DNA of 34,893 nucleotides from contig JAADIO010000001.1 in assembly GCA_013151235.1 (NCBI GenBank), positions 1 through 34,893 of the forward strand. The letters run 5' to 3'. Made by a program: the position numbers and the translations under genes. This document shows, piece by piece, positions 9,073 through 17,328 of this stretch. The stretch's first letter is position 1; each line of letters starts with the position of its first letter. Under the pieces are notes generated by a model that was not told the origin of the DNA, did no database searches, and was given only the letters and a program-made list of their open reading frames with translations. The DNA is from Deltaproteobacteria bacterium (GTDB taxonomy: Bacteria > CG2-30-53-67).

Positions 9073-9122
9073 AACAATGATTCCGGTAACTTAGGAATCC
9101 ACCCCGCAAAAGGATCCGCTTC

Positions 9123-11453
9123 ATGTTGTCGGAAAAGGACCTTAAGATCAATGAGAAGAGCTACAAGAGGACCCGGTTGGTCCTTGATGTTCTGCGCCGA
9201 TTTCTGAAGGTCAATATCAAACTTCATGACCTGGGGGACCAGTTCCGAAAAGGAGATATCTTCCTCTTCAACCATTTCGCCCGGTTCGAGACCTTTATTC
9301 CCCAATACCTCATCTATGACCAGACGGGATTCATGTGTCGTTCGCTGGCCGCCCCGGAACTCTTCAACGACGACACCTTCGGAAATTACCTTGCCGGAAT
9401 CGGTGCCATTCCGACGGACCTGGAAAATGTCATTCATTTCATGGCCTGCGAGATCAACCGGGGATACAAGGCGGTCATCTTCCCGGAAGGGGCGATGATC
9501 AAGAATCGACGGGTCCTCGGGCCGAAGGGACGATTCCGGATCTATTCCCGCGAAAAAGGAAAATATCGCAAGCCTCATACCGGCGCCGCCGTGATTGCCC
9601 TCTATGCCCAGCAGATCCGGGACCTCTTTCGCCTGGCCTATGCGCGGAAAAATCAAGCGAAGATGAAAGAGATCGCCGTCCTGTTTCATACCGAGGATCT
9701 CGAACGGGCGTTGGAGATCGCCTCCGAACCGGTCCGGATCGTCCCGGCCAACATCACCTTCTACCCTCTGCGGGGGGACGAAAACTTTCTGACCAAGGTG
9801 GCCGATCGTCTCGGGAAGATCCCTAATGAGCGAGTGGAAGAGGAATTGATCGTTGAGGGGAATATTCTTTTCAAGAACACGGACATGGACATCCGCATAG
9901 GCGATCCGATCGAAATCCGGGACTATTTCAAACGGACCGATCTCTCCCTGCTCCGTACACGATACTTTGTGGATCAACGGCGTATTCTCAAGAGCGCCGC
10001 CGCCCGTCTGCTCACCCGGATGGAGATCCTCCGTTCGGAGATCCAGTCCGAGCGGATCATGGTCGATTACATGCAGTCAATCTATTCCCTCGTTACCGTC
10101 AACCTCGGGCACCTCTGTGCGGAACTGATTTACGAACTGCTCCAGCATTACAAGCAGCATGAGGTCTCCCGGGAGTTCTTCGACCAGGCCCTTTATATGA
10201 CGATCAAGAAGGCACAGGAATCGGAGCGAATTTTTCTGCACCGCAGTCTGTTAAACCCGGATCGCTATGACTCCCTCCTGACCCACGACAACCGGGACAT
10301 CCGGGATATCCTGCTGCAGGCGGCCGCCGCCGATCTCATACGTATCCGGGAGGACCGCTACTTTTTTCTGCCTGCGCTGGAGGAGAATTACGATTTTGAC
10401 GAAATCCGGATCAAAAATTTCCTGAAGGTCCGCTACAATGAAGTGCGCCCCATCCCGGCCCTTCAGAAAGCCGTCCGGGAGGTGTTGACACATTTCGACA
10501 AACTCAACCGGCCCCGTGCCTGGACGGAAATGCTCCATGACGATGACCTGCGCAGTCATCAAAGAGACCGCATGATCTTCTGTACGGAAAAATACGACGA
10601 GATCAATCGACAGGAAACAAGGACTTACTCCGGCGCCCCCTTCTTCCTTTCCCCCACCGATGGCGGATCACAAGTCGGGGTCCTGCTGATTCACGGGTTC
10701 ACGGCCTCCCCCGCCGAGACCCGTCCTCTCGGTGAGTTTCTGACATCCCGGGGTTTTGTGACGTACGGCGTCCGTCTGAAAGGGCACGGCACCTCCCCCT
10801 GCGACCTTGACTTTCGGACCCTCGACGAGTGGTACCGTTCCACTCTCCGCGGGTGGAACATCCTGCGAAAGATTTGTGAAAAAATGGTCGTCGTCGGTTT
10901 TTCCATGGGAGGGAATCTGGCCCTGATGCTGGCCGAAGAAAAAGGAAACGCCGTGGACGGCCTTGTGACAATTTCCACGCCGCTGAAGATCCATGACAAG
11001 AACATCTTCTTTGCCGGCCTCATGCACCGGGTCAACCAACTGGTCGGTGTTCTTCCCTACCTTGACGGCATCAAACGTTTCACAAAGAGTGACCCGGAAA
11101 ACCCGGAGATCAATTACCGGAATATCCCGATCAGCGCCCTCCGGGAATTCCAGCATACCATGGAACGGACGATCGAGATCCTACCGGAGATCTTCTGCCC
11201 GACATTGATCCTCCAGGGAAAAGAAGACCCGACGGTCGATCCCGTCAGTGCAAAGATGATTTACGAAGGGATCGCCTCACCGGAAAAGAGGCTGGTGATG
11301 GTGGAGGCGGACCATCATGTCATCATCCGGGAAAAGGCCTCCGCCGTCCACCGGGAAGTGCTGCGGTTTCTCAATCAGTTCACCGGGTCTACTCGCCCTG
11401 AAGATTCACATGCAAAGCCGACAGAATATTCGGAAATGACCGGATCTCGTTGA
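9123..11453 (+). CDS. Fusion of a PlsB/PlsC-like acyltransferase and an alpha/beta-hydrolase lipase domain
   Basis: A 776-residue protein with two recognisable enzymatic parts. The N-terminal half resembles glycerolipid acyltransferases: FNHFARFE (49-56) is the H-x4-D motif with Glu in place of Asp, and VIFPEGAMIK (118-127) is the phosphate-binding block. Residues about 250-500 are mostly helical and unassigned, perhaps like the C-terminal part of PlsB. From about 505 the sequence is a lipase/esterase of the monoacylglycerol-lipase type: LLIHGFTASPAE (oxyanion loop), RLKGHGTSP, nucleophile elbow GFSMGG (Ser near 593), Asp in KEDPTVD (near 703) and His in ADHHVI (near 730). An AAGGA site precedes ATG 9123. 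The pairing suggests acyl transfer and release on the same lipid, perhaps in phospholipid remodelling; this is inference. Confidence 0.85.
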   Translation: MLSEKDLKINEKSYKRTRLVLDVLRRFLKVNIKLHDLGDQFRKGDIFLFNHFARFETFIPQYLIYDQTGFMCRSLAAPELFNDDTFGNYLAGIGAIPTDLENVIHFMACEINRGYKAVIFPEGAMIKNRRVLGPKGRFRIYSREKGKYRKPHTGAAVIALYAQQIRDLFRLAYARKNQAKMKEIAVLFHTEDLERALEIASEPVRIVPANITFYPLRGDENFLTKVADRLGKIPNERVEEELIVEGNILFKNTDMDIRIGDPIEIRDYFKRTDLSLLRTRYFVDQRRILKSAAARLLTRMEILRSEIQSERIMVDYMQSIYSLVTVNLGHLCAELIYELLQHYKQHEVSREFFDQALYMTIKKAQESERIFLHRSLLNPDRYDSLLTHDNRDIRDILLQAAAADLIRIREDRYFFLPALEENYDFDEIRIKNFLKVRYNEVRPIPALQKAVREVLTHFDKLNRPRAWTEMLHDDDLRSHQRDRMIFCTEKYDEINRQETRTYSGAPFFLSPTDGGSQVGVLLIHGFTASPAETRPLGEFLTSRGFVTYGVRLKGHGTSPCDLDFRTLDEWYRSTLRGWNILRKICEKMVVVGFSMGGNLALMLAEEKGNAVDGLVTISTPLKIHDKNIFFAGLMHRVNQLVGVLPYLDGIKRFTKSDPENPEINYRNIPISALREFQHTMERTIEILPEIFCPTLILQGKEDPTVDPVSAKMIYEGIASPEKRLVMVEADHHVIIREKASAVHREVLRFLNQFTGSTRPEDSHAKPTEYSEMTGSR

Positions 11454-12975
11454 GGACTTCGCCGGAAACGGCCGCGTCCACACAGAGCAGGGTAATCGCC
11501 TTTTCGCCCGCCGGATCCCGGCCGTTGTACATCCGGGCGATATTGATTCCGTTCCGGCCCAGCAATTCTCCGACATCGGCGATCACGCCCGGACGGTCCA
11601 GATTGAAGATCACGAGAAAATCCCCCTCCGGTACGGCCTCCAGATCAAAGCCGTCGATCCGGACAATTCGGGGGACACGATCATCAAAGAGAGTGCCGGA
11701 GATCTCCCCCTCTTCACGATCCGTGATCACTTTCACCGTCACCAGTTTCCGGTAATTTGCGCTCATACTTTCCCGCATTTCGGAAATCCGGACCCCCCGT
11801 TCTTCGGCCAAGCTCCGGGCATTGATCCGATTCACCCGCTCTCCCAACACCGGGCGCAAGAGTCCCGCCAGGATCGCATGCGTGAATGCGGAGAGGGCCG
11901 GCAGATCGTCTTCGCCTGCGCGCTGGACCGTTACTTCCCGGAGACCGGAGGGGTGGAGCTGACTGACAAACTGTCCCAGCGCTTCTCCGAGGTTGAGCCA
12001 GAGAGTATCGCCGGGCGTGCTCTTCTCCCCGCCGGGCAGGTTGACGGCATGAGTAATGATCGCCTGTTGCAGATAATCGATGACCGATTTCGCCAGCTCG
12101 ACGGACCCGCCGCTCAAGGCCTCCTCCGTATATGCGGAAAGAGCGGGGGCACAGATCACCCGGTCGGAAAGGTAGAGAGGATGGCGATCGAGCGGTTCCC
12201 GGCGGTGAAGATCAAGTGCAACCCCCCCGACCCGTTCTTTGATGACGGCATCATAGAGAGCGGTTTCATCGATCAGCTCCGGAGTGGAACCGTTCACCAG
12301 CAAGACCCCCCGTTTCATCCGGGCAAGCGCCTCGGTTCCGATCATCCCCCGCGTTTCGTCATTGAGCGGGGCATGGAGCGTAATCAGATCGGCGGACGCC
12401 AGTAATGCCGGAAGGTCCACGGACCGGAATCCCTGGCGTTCGATCATATCGGTGGACAAATAGGGATCACAGACGATCACTTCCATTTCCAGCCCGGCGG
12501 CACGGGAGGCCACCAGAGAACCGACGGAGCCGAAGCCGATCACGCCGAGGACTTTCTTCCGGAGTTCCATCCCTTTCAACGGCTGCCGTTCCCAGCTCCC
12601 CTTTTTGATCATCCCGTCGGCCATCGTCACCTTCCGGGCCAACCCGAAGATCAGGGCCAGGGCATGCTCTGCAACGGAAACGGTTACACTCTCCGGAGCA
12701 TTCAGGACCAGCACACCCCGTCGGGTTGCCGCTTCCACGTCCAGCGCCGGTCTGCCGACACCCAGCAGACCGATCACCCGAAGATCTTCACCCGCCGCAA
12801 GCACCTCACGATTTACGGGAGTACGGGTGCCGGCAATCAGGACCTCGGTCTTGACAATTGCCTGCCGTAATCTTTCAGCGGTACACACCGAAGAGGATAA
12901 GACCTCCACTTCCCCGACATCTTTCAGCAGGTCGAGACCTGCCGGATCGAGGGCTGCAGCAACCAGAATTTTCAT
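11389..12975 (-). CDS. SerA-like D-3-phosphoglycerate dehydrogenase homologue with altered catalytic residues
   Basis: A 528-residue protein with the long-form SerA architecture: split substrate domain, Rossmann NAD domain with GVIGFGSVG (144-152), an ASB-like insert (about 310-450) and a C-terminal ACT domain (about 455-528) beginning FLVIFNLDRPGVIADVGE. Key positions differ from active enzymes. The NxxRG segment carrying the catalytic/NAD-binding Arg reads NGSTPE (228-233). The TPHLGAST segment with the catalytic His reads APALSAYT (276-283), with Ala278 at the His position. The substrate loop GRAGVGVDNVD is replaced by GLLGVGRPALD (69-79). Glu260 is kept. I infer reduced or changed activity, possibly an amino-acid-sensing ACT protein. 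Its 3' end overlaps the convergent upstream gene by 65 bp. Confidence 0.85.
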   Translation of the reverse strand: MKILVAAALDPAGLDLLKDVGEVEVLSSSVCTAERLRQAIVKTEVLIAGTRTPVNREVLAAGEDLRVIGLLGVGRPALDVEAATRRGVLVLNAPESVTVSVAEHALALIFGLARKVTMADGMIKKGSWERQPLKGMELRKKVLGVIGFGSVGSLVASRAAGLEMEVIVCDPYLSTDMIERQGFRSVDLPALLASADLITLHAPLNDETRGMIGTEALARMKRGVLLVNGSTPELIDETALYDAVIKERVGGVALDLHRREPLDRHPLYLSDRVICAPALSAYTEEALSGGSVELAKSVIDYLQQAIITHAVNLPGGEKSTPGDTLWLNLGEALGQFVSQLHPSGLREVTVQRAGEDDLPALSAFTHAILAGLLRPVLGERVNRINARSLAEERGVRISEMRESMSANYRKLVTVKVITDREEGEISGTLFDDRVPRIVRIDGFDLEAVPEGDFLVIFNLDRPGVIADVGELLGRNGINIARMYNGRDPAGEKAITLLCVDAAVSGEVLNEIRSFPNILSALHVNLQGE

Positions 12976-13128
12976 CGCGACTCCTTCCCCTTCGGCTTCC
13001 GCTTCTATCTAATACAGTTACAGGGGAAATGTCAACGGTGAATGCCTCCCGAAAATGAGAGACCGTCCGGACGCTCTCTCAGCCCGGGATAAAAGACTTA
13101 CCTTGAATTCCGGCGGAACATTGGATAG

Positions 13129-13134
13129 TATAAT
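13129..13134 (+). promoter_or_regulatory. Possible -10 element of the ligase-M20 operon
   Basis: A perfect TATAAT lies about 75 bp before the ATG at 13209. No good -35 hexamer is seen at the right distance, so this is tentative. Confidence 0.25.
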
Positions 13135-13208
13135 AAAAATCTATCGATCACGACCACCAGGGATGTCCATTTCCATCCGGGAAGTGTTCTTCGATATAGA
13201 AGGTGCTG

Positions 13209-14321
13209 ATGACCCTTCCATTCAAGCGCTCCGATGAACCCACCATCGGCGCTGAAGTCGAAATGCAGATCGTAGACTTGAAGACCCGGCACCAGGCCTC
13301 CAGGGTCATGGAGATCCTGGACCGGGTTCCAAAGTCCCTGAAGGAACGGATCAAGCCGGAGTTCCTCCAGTCGACCCTGGAGGTGAACACGGAGATCTGC
13401 CATGATCCGGCACAGGTGGAAGCCAACCTCCGGGAGTTTTTTGCCCTGACGCACAGAATAGCGGGCAAGCTGGGACTCGGTCTCCTCTGTGCCTCAACGC
13501 ACCCCATCTCCTCCTGGAAGGAACAGATCGTTACCCCCGACCCGCGGTACCTGCGCCTGCAGGAGGAATTCCAATTCCTGGGACGACGCCTCAACATCTG
13601 CGGTTTTCATGTTCATATCGGGATAACGGACGGGGACAAAGCCGCGGCAATCCTGAATATTCTCCGCGGATATCTTCCGCACCTTCTGGCCCTCTCCACC
13701 AGTTCCCCCTTCTGGTCGGGATACAACACCGGCCTCTACTCCTCCCGGATCAACATCTTCCAGGTCCTCCCCACGGCGGGACTTCCCCCCCGGATCAAAA
13801 ACTGGCGGGAATTCGAAAAGCTTGTGGAGATTCTCATCTCGACGCGGACCATAGAAACCCCCCGGGAAATCTGGTGGGAGGCACGTCCGCACCCGCTCTT
13901 CGGGACCATTGAGGTCCGGGTCTGCGATTCTCCTTCGACGATTCAGGATATGCTGGTACTCACGGCATGTATCCAGGCCCTTGTCGTTCGGCTCTGCAAC
14001 CTGTATGATAAAAAGGAACTCCCGGAAATTCCTCTACGCCAATTAGTAGAAGAGAACCGATGGCAGGCAGCACGACACGGTTTCGAAGGCTATTTTATCG
14101 ATTATACTACGCACAAGACGATCCCCATCCATCGGGCCGTGAAAAATCTTCTGCAACGGCTCCGGCGTACGGCCGAACGCCTGGGAACCCTCTCCTATCT
14201 GGAACAGGTGGATCGGATTTTCTCAGAAGGAACGAGTGCGCATCAGCAACTCCGGGTTTTCAAAAGAACCGGCAGTCTCATTTCCGTGGTTGATGATCTG
14301 ATGGAGAAACTGAAATCATGA
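13209..14321 (+). CDS. YbdK-type carboxylate-amine ligase (GCS2 family)
   Basis: A protein of about 370 residues of the glutamate-cysteine ligase family 2. The N-terminal TIGAEVEMQIVD holds the conserved Glu residues for metal/ATP binding. RRLNICGFHVHIGI is the family HVHIG motif. PHPLFGTIEVRVCDSP carries the conserved Arg and Glu residues. Members join an amino acid amine to a carboxylate, and YbdK itself has weak gamma-glutamylcysteine synthetase activity; the substrate here is unknown. I chose ATG 13209 because AGAAGG lies 5 nt before it; GTG 13203 is in frame but overlaps that site. Its stop overlaps the next start as ATGA, so the ligase and M20 hydrolase are probably translationally coupled. 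Confidence 0.85.
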   Translation: MTLPFKRSDEPTIGAEVEMQIVDLKTRHQASRVMEILDRVPKSLKERIKPEFLQSTLEVNTEICHDPAQVEANLREFFALTHRIAGKLGLGLLCASTHPISSWKEQIVTPDPRYLRLQEEFQFLGRRLNICGFHVHIGITDGDKAAAILNILRGYLPHLLALSTSSPFWSGYNTGLYSSRINIFQVLPTAGLPPRIKNWREFEKLVEILISTRTIETPREIWWEARPHPLFGTIEVRVCDSPSTIQDMLVLTACIQALVVRLCNLYDKKELPEIPLRQLVEENRWQAARHGFEGYFIDYTTHKTIPIHRAVKNLLQRLRRTAERLGTLSYLEQVDRIFSEGTSAHQQLRVFKRTGSLISVVDDLMEKLKS

Positions 14322-15520
14322 TTACCGTTGATGAGATCAAGGAAAAGACCTATGCCATCAGAGAAGAACTGATTGCGCTTCGCAGACACCTCCATCGGCA
14401 TCCTGAGCTGGGCAACAAAGAGATTCAGACCTCCGAACTCCTCCGGAAACACCTTTCCGGGATGAACCTCGAAGTAAAAACCGGGCTTGCCGTCACCGGC
14501 ATCACGGCCCTGCTTCGCGGTGGGGCACCGGGAAGAACGATCGGTATCCGCTCCGACATGGATGCACTGCCGATCCAGGACAAGAAAAAGACCTCCTATC
14601 GATCCGAAGTCCCCGGGGTGATGCATGCCTGTGGACATGACCTCCATATGGCCACACTCATCGGTGCCGCCCGGGTCCTCTCGCAGTTTCAAGATCGATT
14701 GCCGGGGAATGTCAAGTTCATCTTTCAGCCCTGCGAGGAGCGAGTCCTGGGAGCAGATCGGATGATCGCCGCCGGCGTACTGGACAATCCCCCCGTCTCC
14801 GTCATGCTCGGTTTCCACAGTTATCCCCTTCTGCCGACCGGCGTGATCGGAATCAAGCAAGGGGTCATGATGGCCTCGGCGGATCTCTTCTCGATTCACC
14901 TCTACGGGAAAGCCGGTCATGCCGCCAAACCCCATCTGGCCGTCGATGCCATCGCCATCGCCGCCATGGTGATCCATGCCCTGCACCTGATTGTGAGCAG
15001 TCGGATCGATCCGGTTCATCCGGCCCTGGTCTCCATCGGCATGATCCGTGGGGGGACGGCGGAGAATATCGTCTGTGACCATGTAGAGTTGCGCGGAACG
15101 ATCCGGACCACCTCCAATAAGACCCGGAAACTGATCTTCGAAAAAATCGAGAAAAAAGTCCGGGGAATCACGGAAGGGATGGAAGGGCGCTACCGGCTGA
15201 ACATCGACCGCGGCTCCCCTCTCCTGAATAATCATCCGGTCATTACCCGGATCGTGGAAGAGTGTGCCACGGAGATCCTCGGCCCGGAGCGAGTACAGTC
15301 CCTGACGGAACCCTCCCTCGGCGGCGAAGACTTCTCTTCCTATATTGAAAAAGTGCCGGGAACCTACTTCCGGATCGGAACGGGAAACCCGGCCAAGGAT
15401 ACCTGCCATTACCTGCATAGTGATCTTTTTGACGTGGATGAGACGGCCATTCCCGAAGCAGTGCAAGTCCTCTGCTGGTCGGTGCTGCGCCTTCTCCAAA
15501 CCAACGACCTGGAAGAGTAG
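14318..15520 (+). CDS. M20 family amidohydrolase (aminoacylase / hippurate hydrolase type)
   Basis: A 400-residue cytosolic di-metal amidohydrolase of the M20D group, which removes acyl groups from N-acyl amino acids or hydrolyses amide conjugates. Seen motifs: LRRHLHRHPELGNKE, IGIRSDMDALPI, the metal motif GVMHACGHDLHMATLIGAA, and FQPCEER, where many relatives have FQPAEE. The dimerisation domain lies at about 185-300 and the last metal ligand region includes LGGEDFSSY. The gene starts inside the stop codon of the upstream ligase (ATGA). A ligase that makes an amide bond coupled to a hydrolase that breaks one suggests linked turnover of one small peptide-like metabolite; that link is inference. 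Confidence 0.9.
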   Translation: MITVDEIKEKTYAIREELIALRRHLHRHPELGNKEIQTSELLRKHLSGMNLEVKTGLAVTGITALLRGGAPGRTIGIRSDMDALPIQDKKKTSYRSEVPGVMHACGHDLHMATLIGAARVLSQFQDRLPGNVKFIFQPCEERVLGADRMIAAGVLDNPPVSVMLGFHSYPLLPTGVIGIKQGVMMASADLFSIHLYGKAGHAAKPHLAVDAIAIAAMVIHALHLIVSSRIDPVHPALVSIGMIRGGTAENIVCDHVELRGTIRTTSNKTRKLIFEKIEKKVRGITEGMEGRYRLNIDRGSPLLNNHPVITRIVEECATEILGPERVQSLTEPSLGGEDFSSYIEKVPGTYFRIGTGNPAKDTCHYLHSDLFDVDETAIPEAVQVLCWSVLRLLQTNDLEE

Positions 15521-15618
15521 ATGCCGTGCTTCGGGAACCGGAGACGGGTGAAATAGCGGGGCCGGAAAGTATCGGCAGAGAGGCGCAGCCATCACCGTTT
15601 GATCAGCTGCCCGATCTC

Positions 15619-15669
15619 AAAAAAAAACCCCGGCAACGGGCGGAAGAATAATTTTCCCGAATGCCGGGG
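15619..15669 (-). terminator. Intrinsic terminator of the minus-strand cytochrome/DsrE2 cluster
   Basis: CCCCGGCA (15662-15669 on the minus strand) pairs with TGCCGGGG (15628-15635), with an inner CGGG/CCCG pair, and is followed on the minus strand by a run of nine T (15619-15627). It lies 24 bp after the DsrE2-like stop. The hairpin could also slow transcripts from the plus-strand M20 gene. Confidence 0.85.
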
Positions 15670-15692
15670 CTTTAAAGTCGCATCAAAAAGAC

Positions 15693-16196
15693 TTATGTGA
15701 ACAAATTAATCTGCGCTTCACTCGCAATATCAAGATAGGAAGCCGCACCGACAAAATCAATACCATCGATAAACTCACTTTGATCAAAACCGAAAAGATC
15801 GACCGTCATCTGGCAGGCCATCATCCTGACGCCGGCATCCAAGCAGAGGCTCCTTAGTTCCTCCACGGAGGCAACACCGACATTGGCGATCGTCTTTTTC
15901 ATCAGTGTCGTAGCAACGGTCTCGTAACCGGGGATGTTGGCCTGAATGATGTTGGGGATATTCCAGTTGATTCCCCGAAACCACTTGGGACCCACGGGCA
16001 TTTTCATCGGCATGGCCGGGTTGCCGAGGGGACTGACTTGTGCCGTGATCTTCTTTTTCAGGAGGGTCAGTCCGTAAAAGGTGAAGAAAATCGTCACATC
16101 AAAATCAAGTGACGCTGCGGTGGAGCCGAGGATAAAAGGCGGATAGGCCCAATCAAGCGTTCCCTTTGTTGCAATGATTGTCATCTTTGTACCCAT
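15693..16196 (-). CDS. DsrE/DsrF/DsrH-like (DsrE2 family) sulfur-carrier protein
   Basis: A 167-residue protein of the DsrE2 group, linked in other bacteria to persulfide transfer with rhodanese and TusA proteins. It opens with MTIIATKGTLDWAYPPFIL, has the typical FFTFYGLTLLKK stretch, and carries the conserved Cys in RMMACQMTVDLFG near residue 130, with a second Cys in RSLCLDAG. A hydrophobic stretch around residues 15-45 may be membrane-associated. The ATG at 16196 follows GGAGGAG. A perfect palindrome sits just upstream of that ribosome binding site. It is the last gene of a minus-strand cluster with a cytochrome, although 232 bp separate it from the previous gene, so it may have its own promoter. 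Confidence 0.82.
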   Translation of the reverse strand: MGTKMTIIATKGTLDWAYPPFILGSTAASLDFDVTIFFTFYGLTLLKKKITAQVSPLGNPAMPMKMPVGPKWFRGINWNIPNIIQANIPGYETVATTLMKKTIANVGVASVEELRSLCLDAGVRMMACQMTVDLFGFDQSEFIDGIDFVGAASYLDIASEAQINLFT

Positions 16197-16216
16197 ACGA
16201 ATCTCCTCCTTACGGC

Positions 16217-16233
16217 CGAACGATCATCGTTCG
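16217..16233. promoter_or_regulatory. Perfect 8+8 palindrome upstream of the DsrE2-like gene
   Basis: CGAACGAT and ATCGTTCG surround one central base, 8 bp before the GGAGGAG ribosome binding site. It could be a repressor operator or, if transcribed, a stem near the leader. The rest of 16234-16428 shows no gene; a weak CCC/GGG hairpin followed by T-rich DNA after 16429 could end the upstream transcript. Confidence 0.4.
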
Positions 16234-16428
16234 CCTACGGTTAAGGTTTTCCCCGGCAAAGGGGCTGCGCGGTACACCCTTTGACGTTCGATCCCCCCCC
16301 ATGACCCTTAAAGGAATGTATGAGCGGACAAATCCGCAGGCCAAGGTGAATCGAAGAGGCAAAGATACTTTGAGATGGCTAACTTATCAGAAAGAAAACA
16401 AAAAGAAAAGAAAAAAATGACACCCGAT

Positions 16429-16905
16429 TCAGGGCATCTTGATCCCCCGCTGCACTTCCTGAATAAACATCGCCTGAAGCTGTTTCATCCGTGTTCCCAC
16501 AATTTCGGCGATGTTACGCATCAGGAAGAATCCGAAGTCCCTGTCGTCCCGGCAAATTTTCAGGAGGGAATCCCCATCCATGACAAGGACTTTCAACGAT
16601 TCCCGGCAGACACCCGCCAGGGTATAACAATGGGGGGGGACCAGCGCCGACCAGCCCACGGACTCACCCCTTCCCTTTGAATCGATCGTCAGTTCGCCTT
16701 CCACCTGACCGATCTTGAACCGAAAGGTGAGGTCCAGGACCCCTTCCCGTATCACATAAAGGACATCCGCTTTTTCCCCTTCCTCAAAGATTCGTGTACC
16801 GGGCGCGAAGACCACCTCTTCGGAAATCAACAATACCCGCTCGAGATTCAGTACTGAAATGTCCTGAAAAAGCCTGTTTCCCAATAGTTCATCCGTCGTT
16901 GCCAT
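16429..16905 (-). CDS. Stand-alone cyclic-nucleotide-binding (Crp-like) domain protein
   Basis: A 158-residue soluble protein consisting of one cNMP-binding beta-roll (about residues 10-125) and a C-terminal helix with GTRMKQLQAMFIQEV. Seen: FAPGTRIFEEGEKADVLYVI, the usual glycine and acidic pattern of the roll, and RGESVGWSALVPPHCYTLAG in the phosphate-binding cassette position. There is no helix-turn-helix domain after the long helix, so it is not a complete Crp/Fnr regulator. The ATG at 16905 has AGGAGGG just upstream; an in-frame ATG at 16929 adds eight residues but lacks such a site. The ligand and partner are unknown; the neighbours suggest a link to the cytochrome cluster. Confidence 0.8.
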   Translation of the reverse strand: MATTDELLGNRLFQDISVLNLERVLLISEEVVFAPGTRIFEEGEKADVLYVIREGVLDLTFRFKIGQVEGELTIDSKGRGESVGWSALVPPHCYTLAGVCRESLKVLVMDGDSLLKICRDDRDFGFFLMRNIAEIVGTRMKQLQAMFIQEVQRGIKMP

Positions 16906-17001
16906 GGCTCCCTCCTGTCCCTGCAGCACTGGACATGCTTCCCTCCGGAATCTCTCTACGATTCGGGAAGGCCATTGATTCAGGTCCGGCCCTCTCCCGA
17001 A

Positions 17002-17307
17002 CTAATCGGAAGCGTTCACCGGATGCCCGCTCTCCTCCTGCTCCCGCCCCCCGCCGCGCCCAAAGACCCTGGCCGTCTCATCGGTCAGCAAACCGCAGGC
17101 GATGTAATTCACAACCCAGAGAAGAACCGCGACAATCGGAATTGCGACAAAAGCGATTCCGCTGCCCGGCCCGGTTGATTCGTGAAGCTGGTGCGCGCTG
17201 TTGATCAAATAGAAAAACCAGCCGAAAAAACTCAGGATAAAAAGATTAAAACAGAAGACCATTGCAATTTGCACCAGGAGTACTGATTTACTTGGGGCTT
17301 TTTCCAT
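17002..17307 (-). CDS. Small two-helix membrane protein, function unknown
   Basis: A 101-residue protein with two hydrophobic segments (about 10-35 and 52-75) joined by a short polar loop and a basic, glycine/arginine-rich C-terminal tail. I do not recognise a family. A strong GGGAGGG site precedes the ATG. It begins 21 bp after the stop of the pentaheme cytochrome and is probably co-transcribed, so it may be a membrane accessory of that cytochrome. The coding call rests on the ribosome binding site, spacing and the clear membrane pattern. Confidence 0.65.
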   Translation of the reverse strand: MEKAPSKSVLLVQIAMVFCFNLFILSFFGWFFYLINSAHQLHESTGPGSGIAFVAIPIVAVLLWVVNYIACGLLTDETARVFGRGGGREQEESGHPVNASD

Positions 17308-17328
17308 TGTGGTTCCCTCCCATGATGT

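Noticed and set aside
9021-9977. Minus-strand frame opposite the acyltransferase
   Set aside because: Antisense shadow; the plus-strand protein carries catalytic motifs.
14243-15595. 450-codon minus-strand frame opposite the M20 gene
   Set aside because: Antisense shadow of an M20 enzyme with complete metal motifs.
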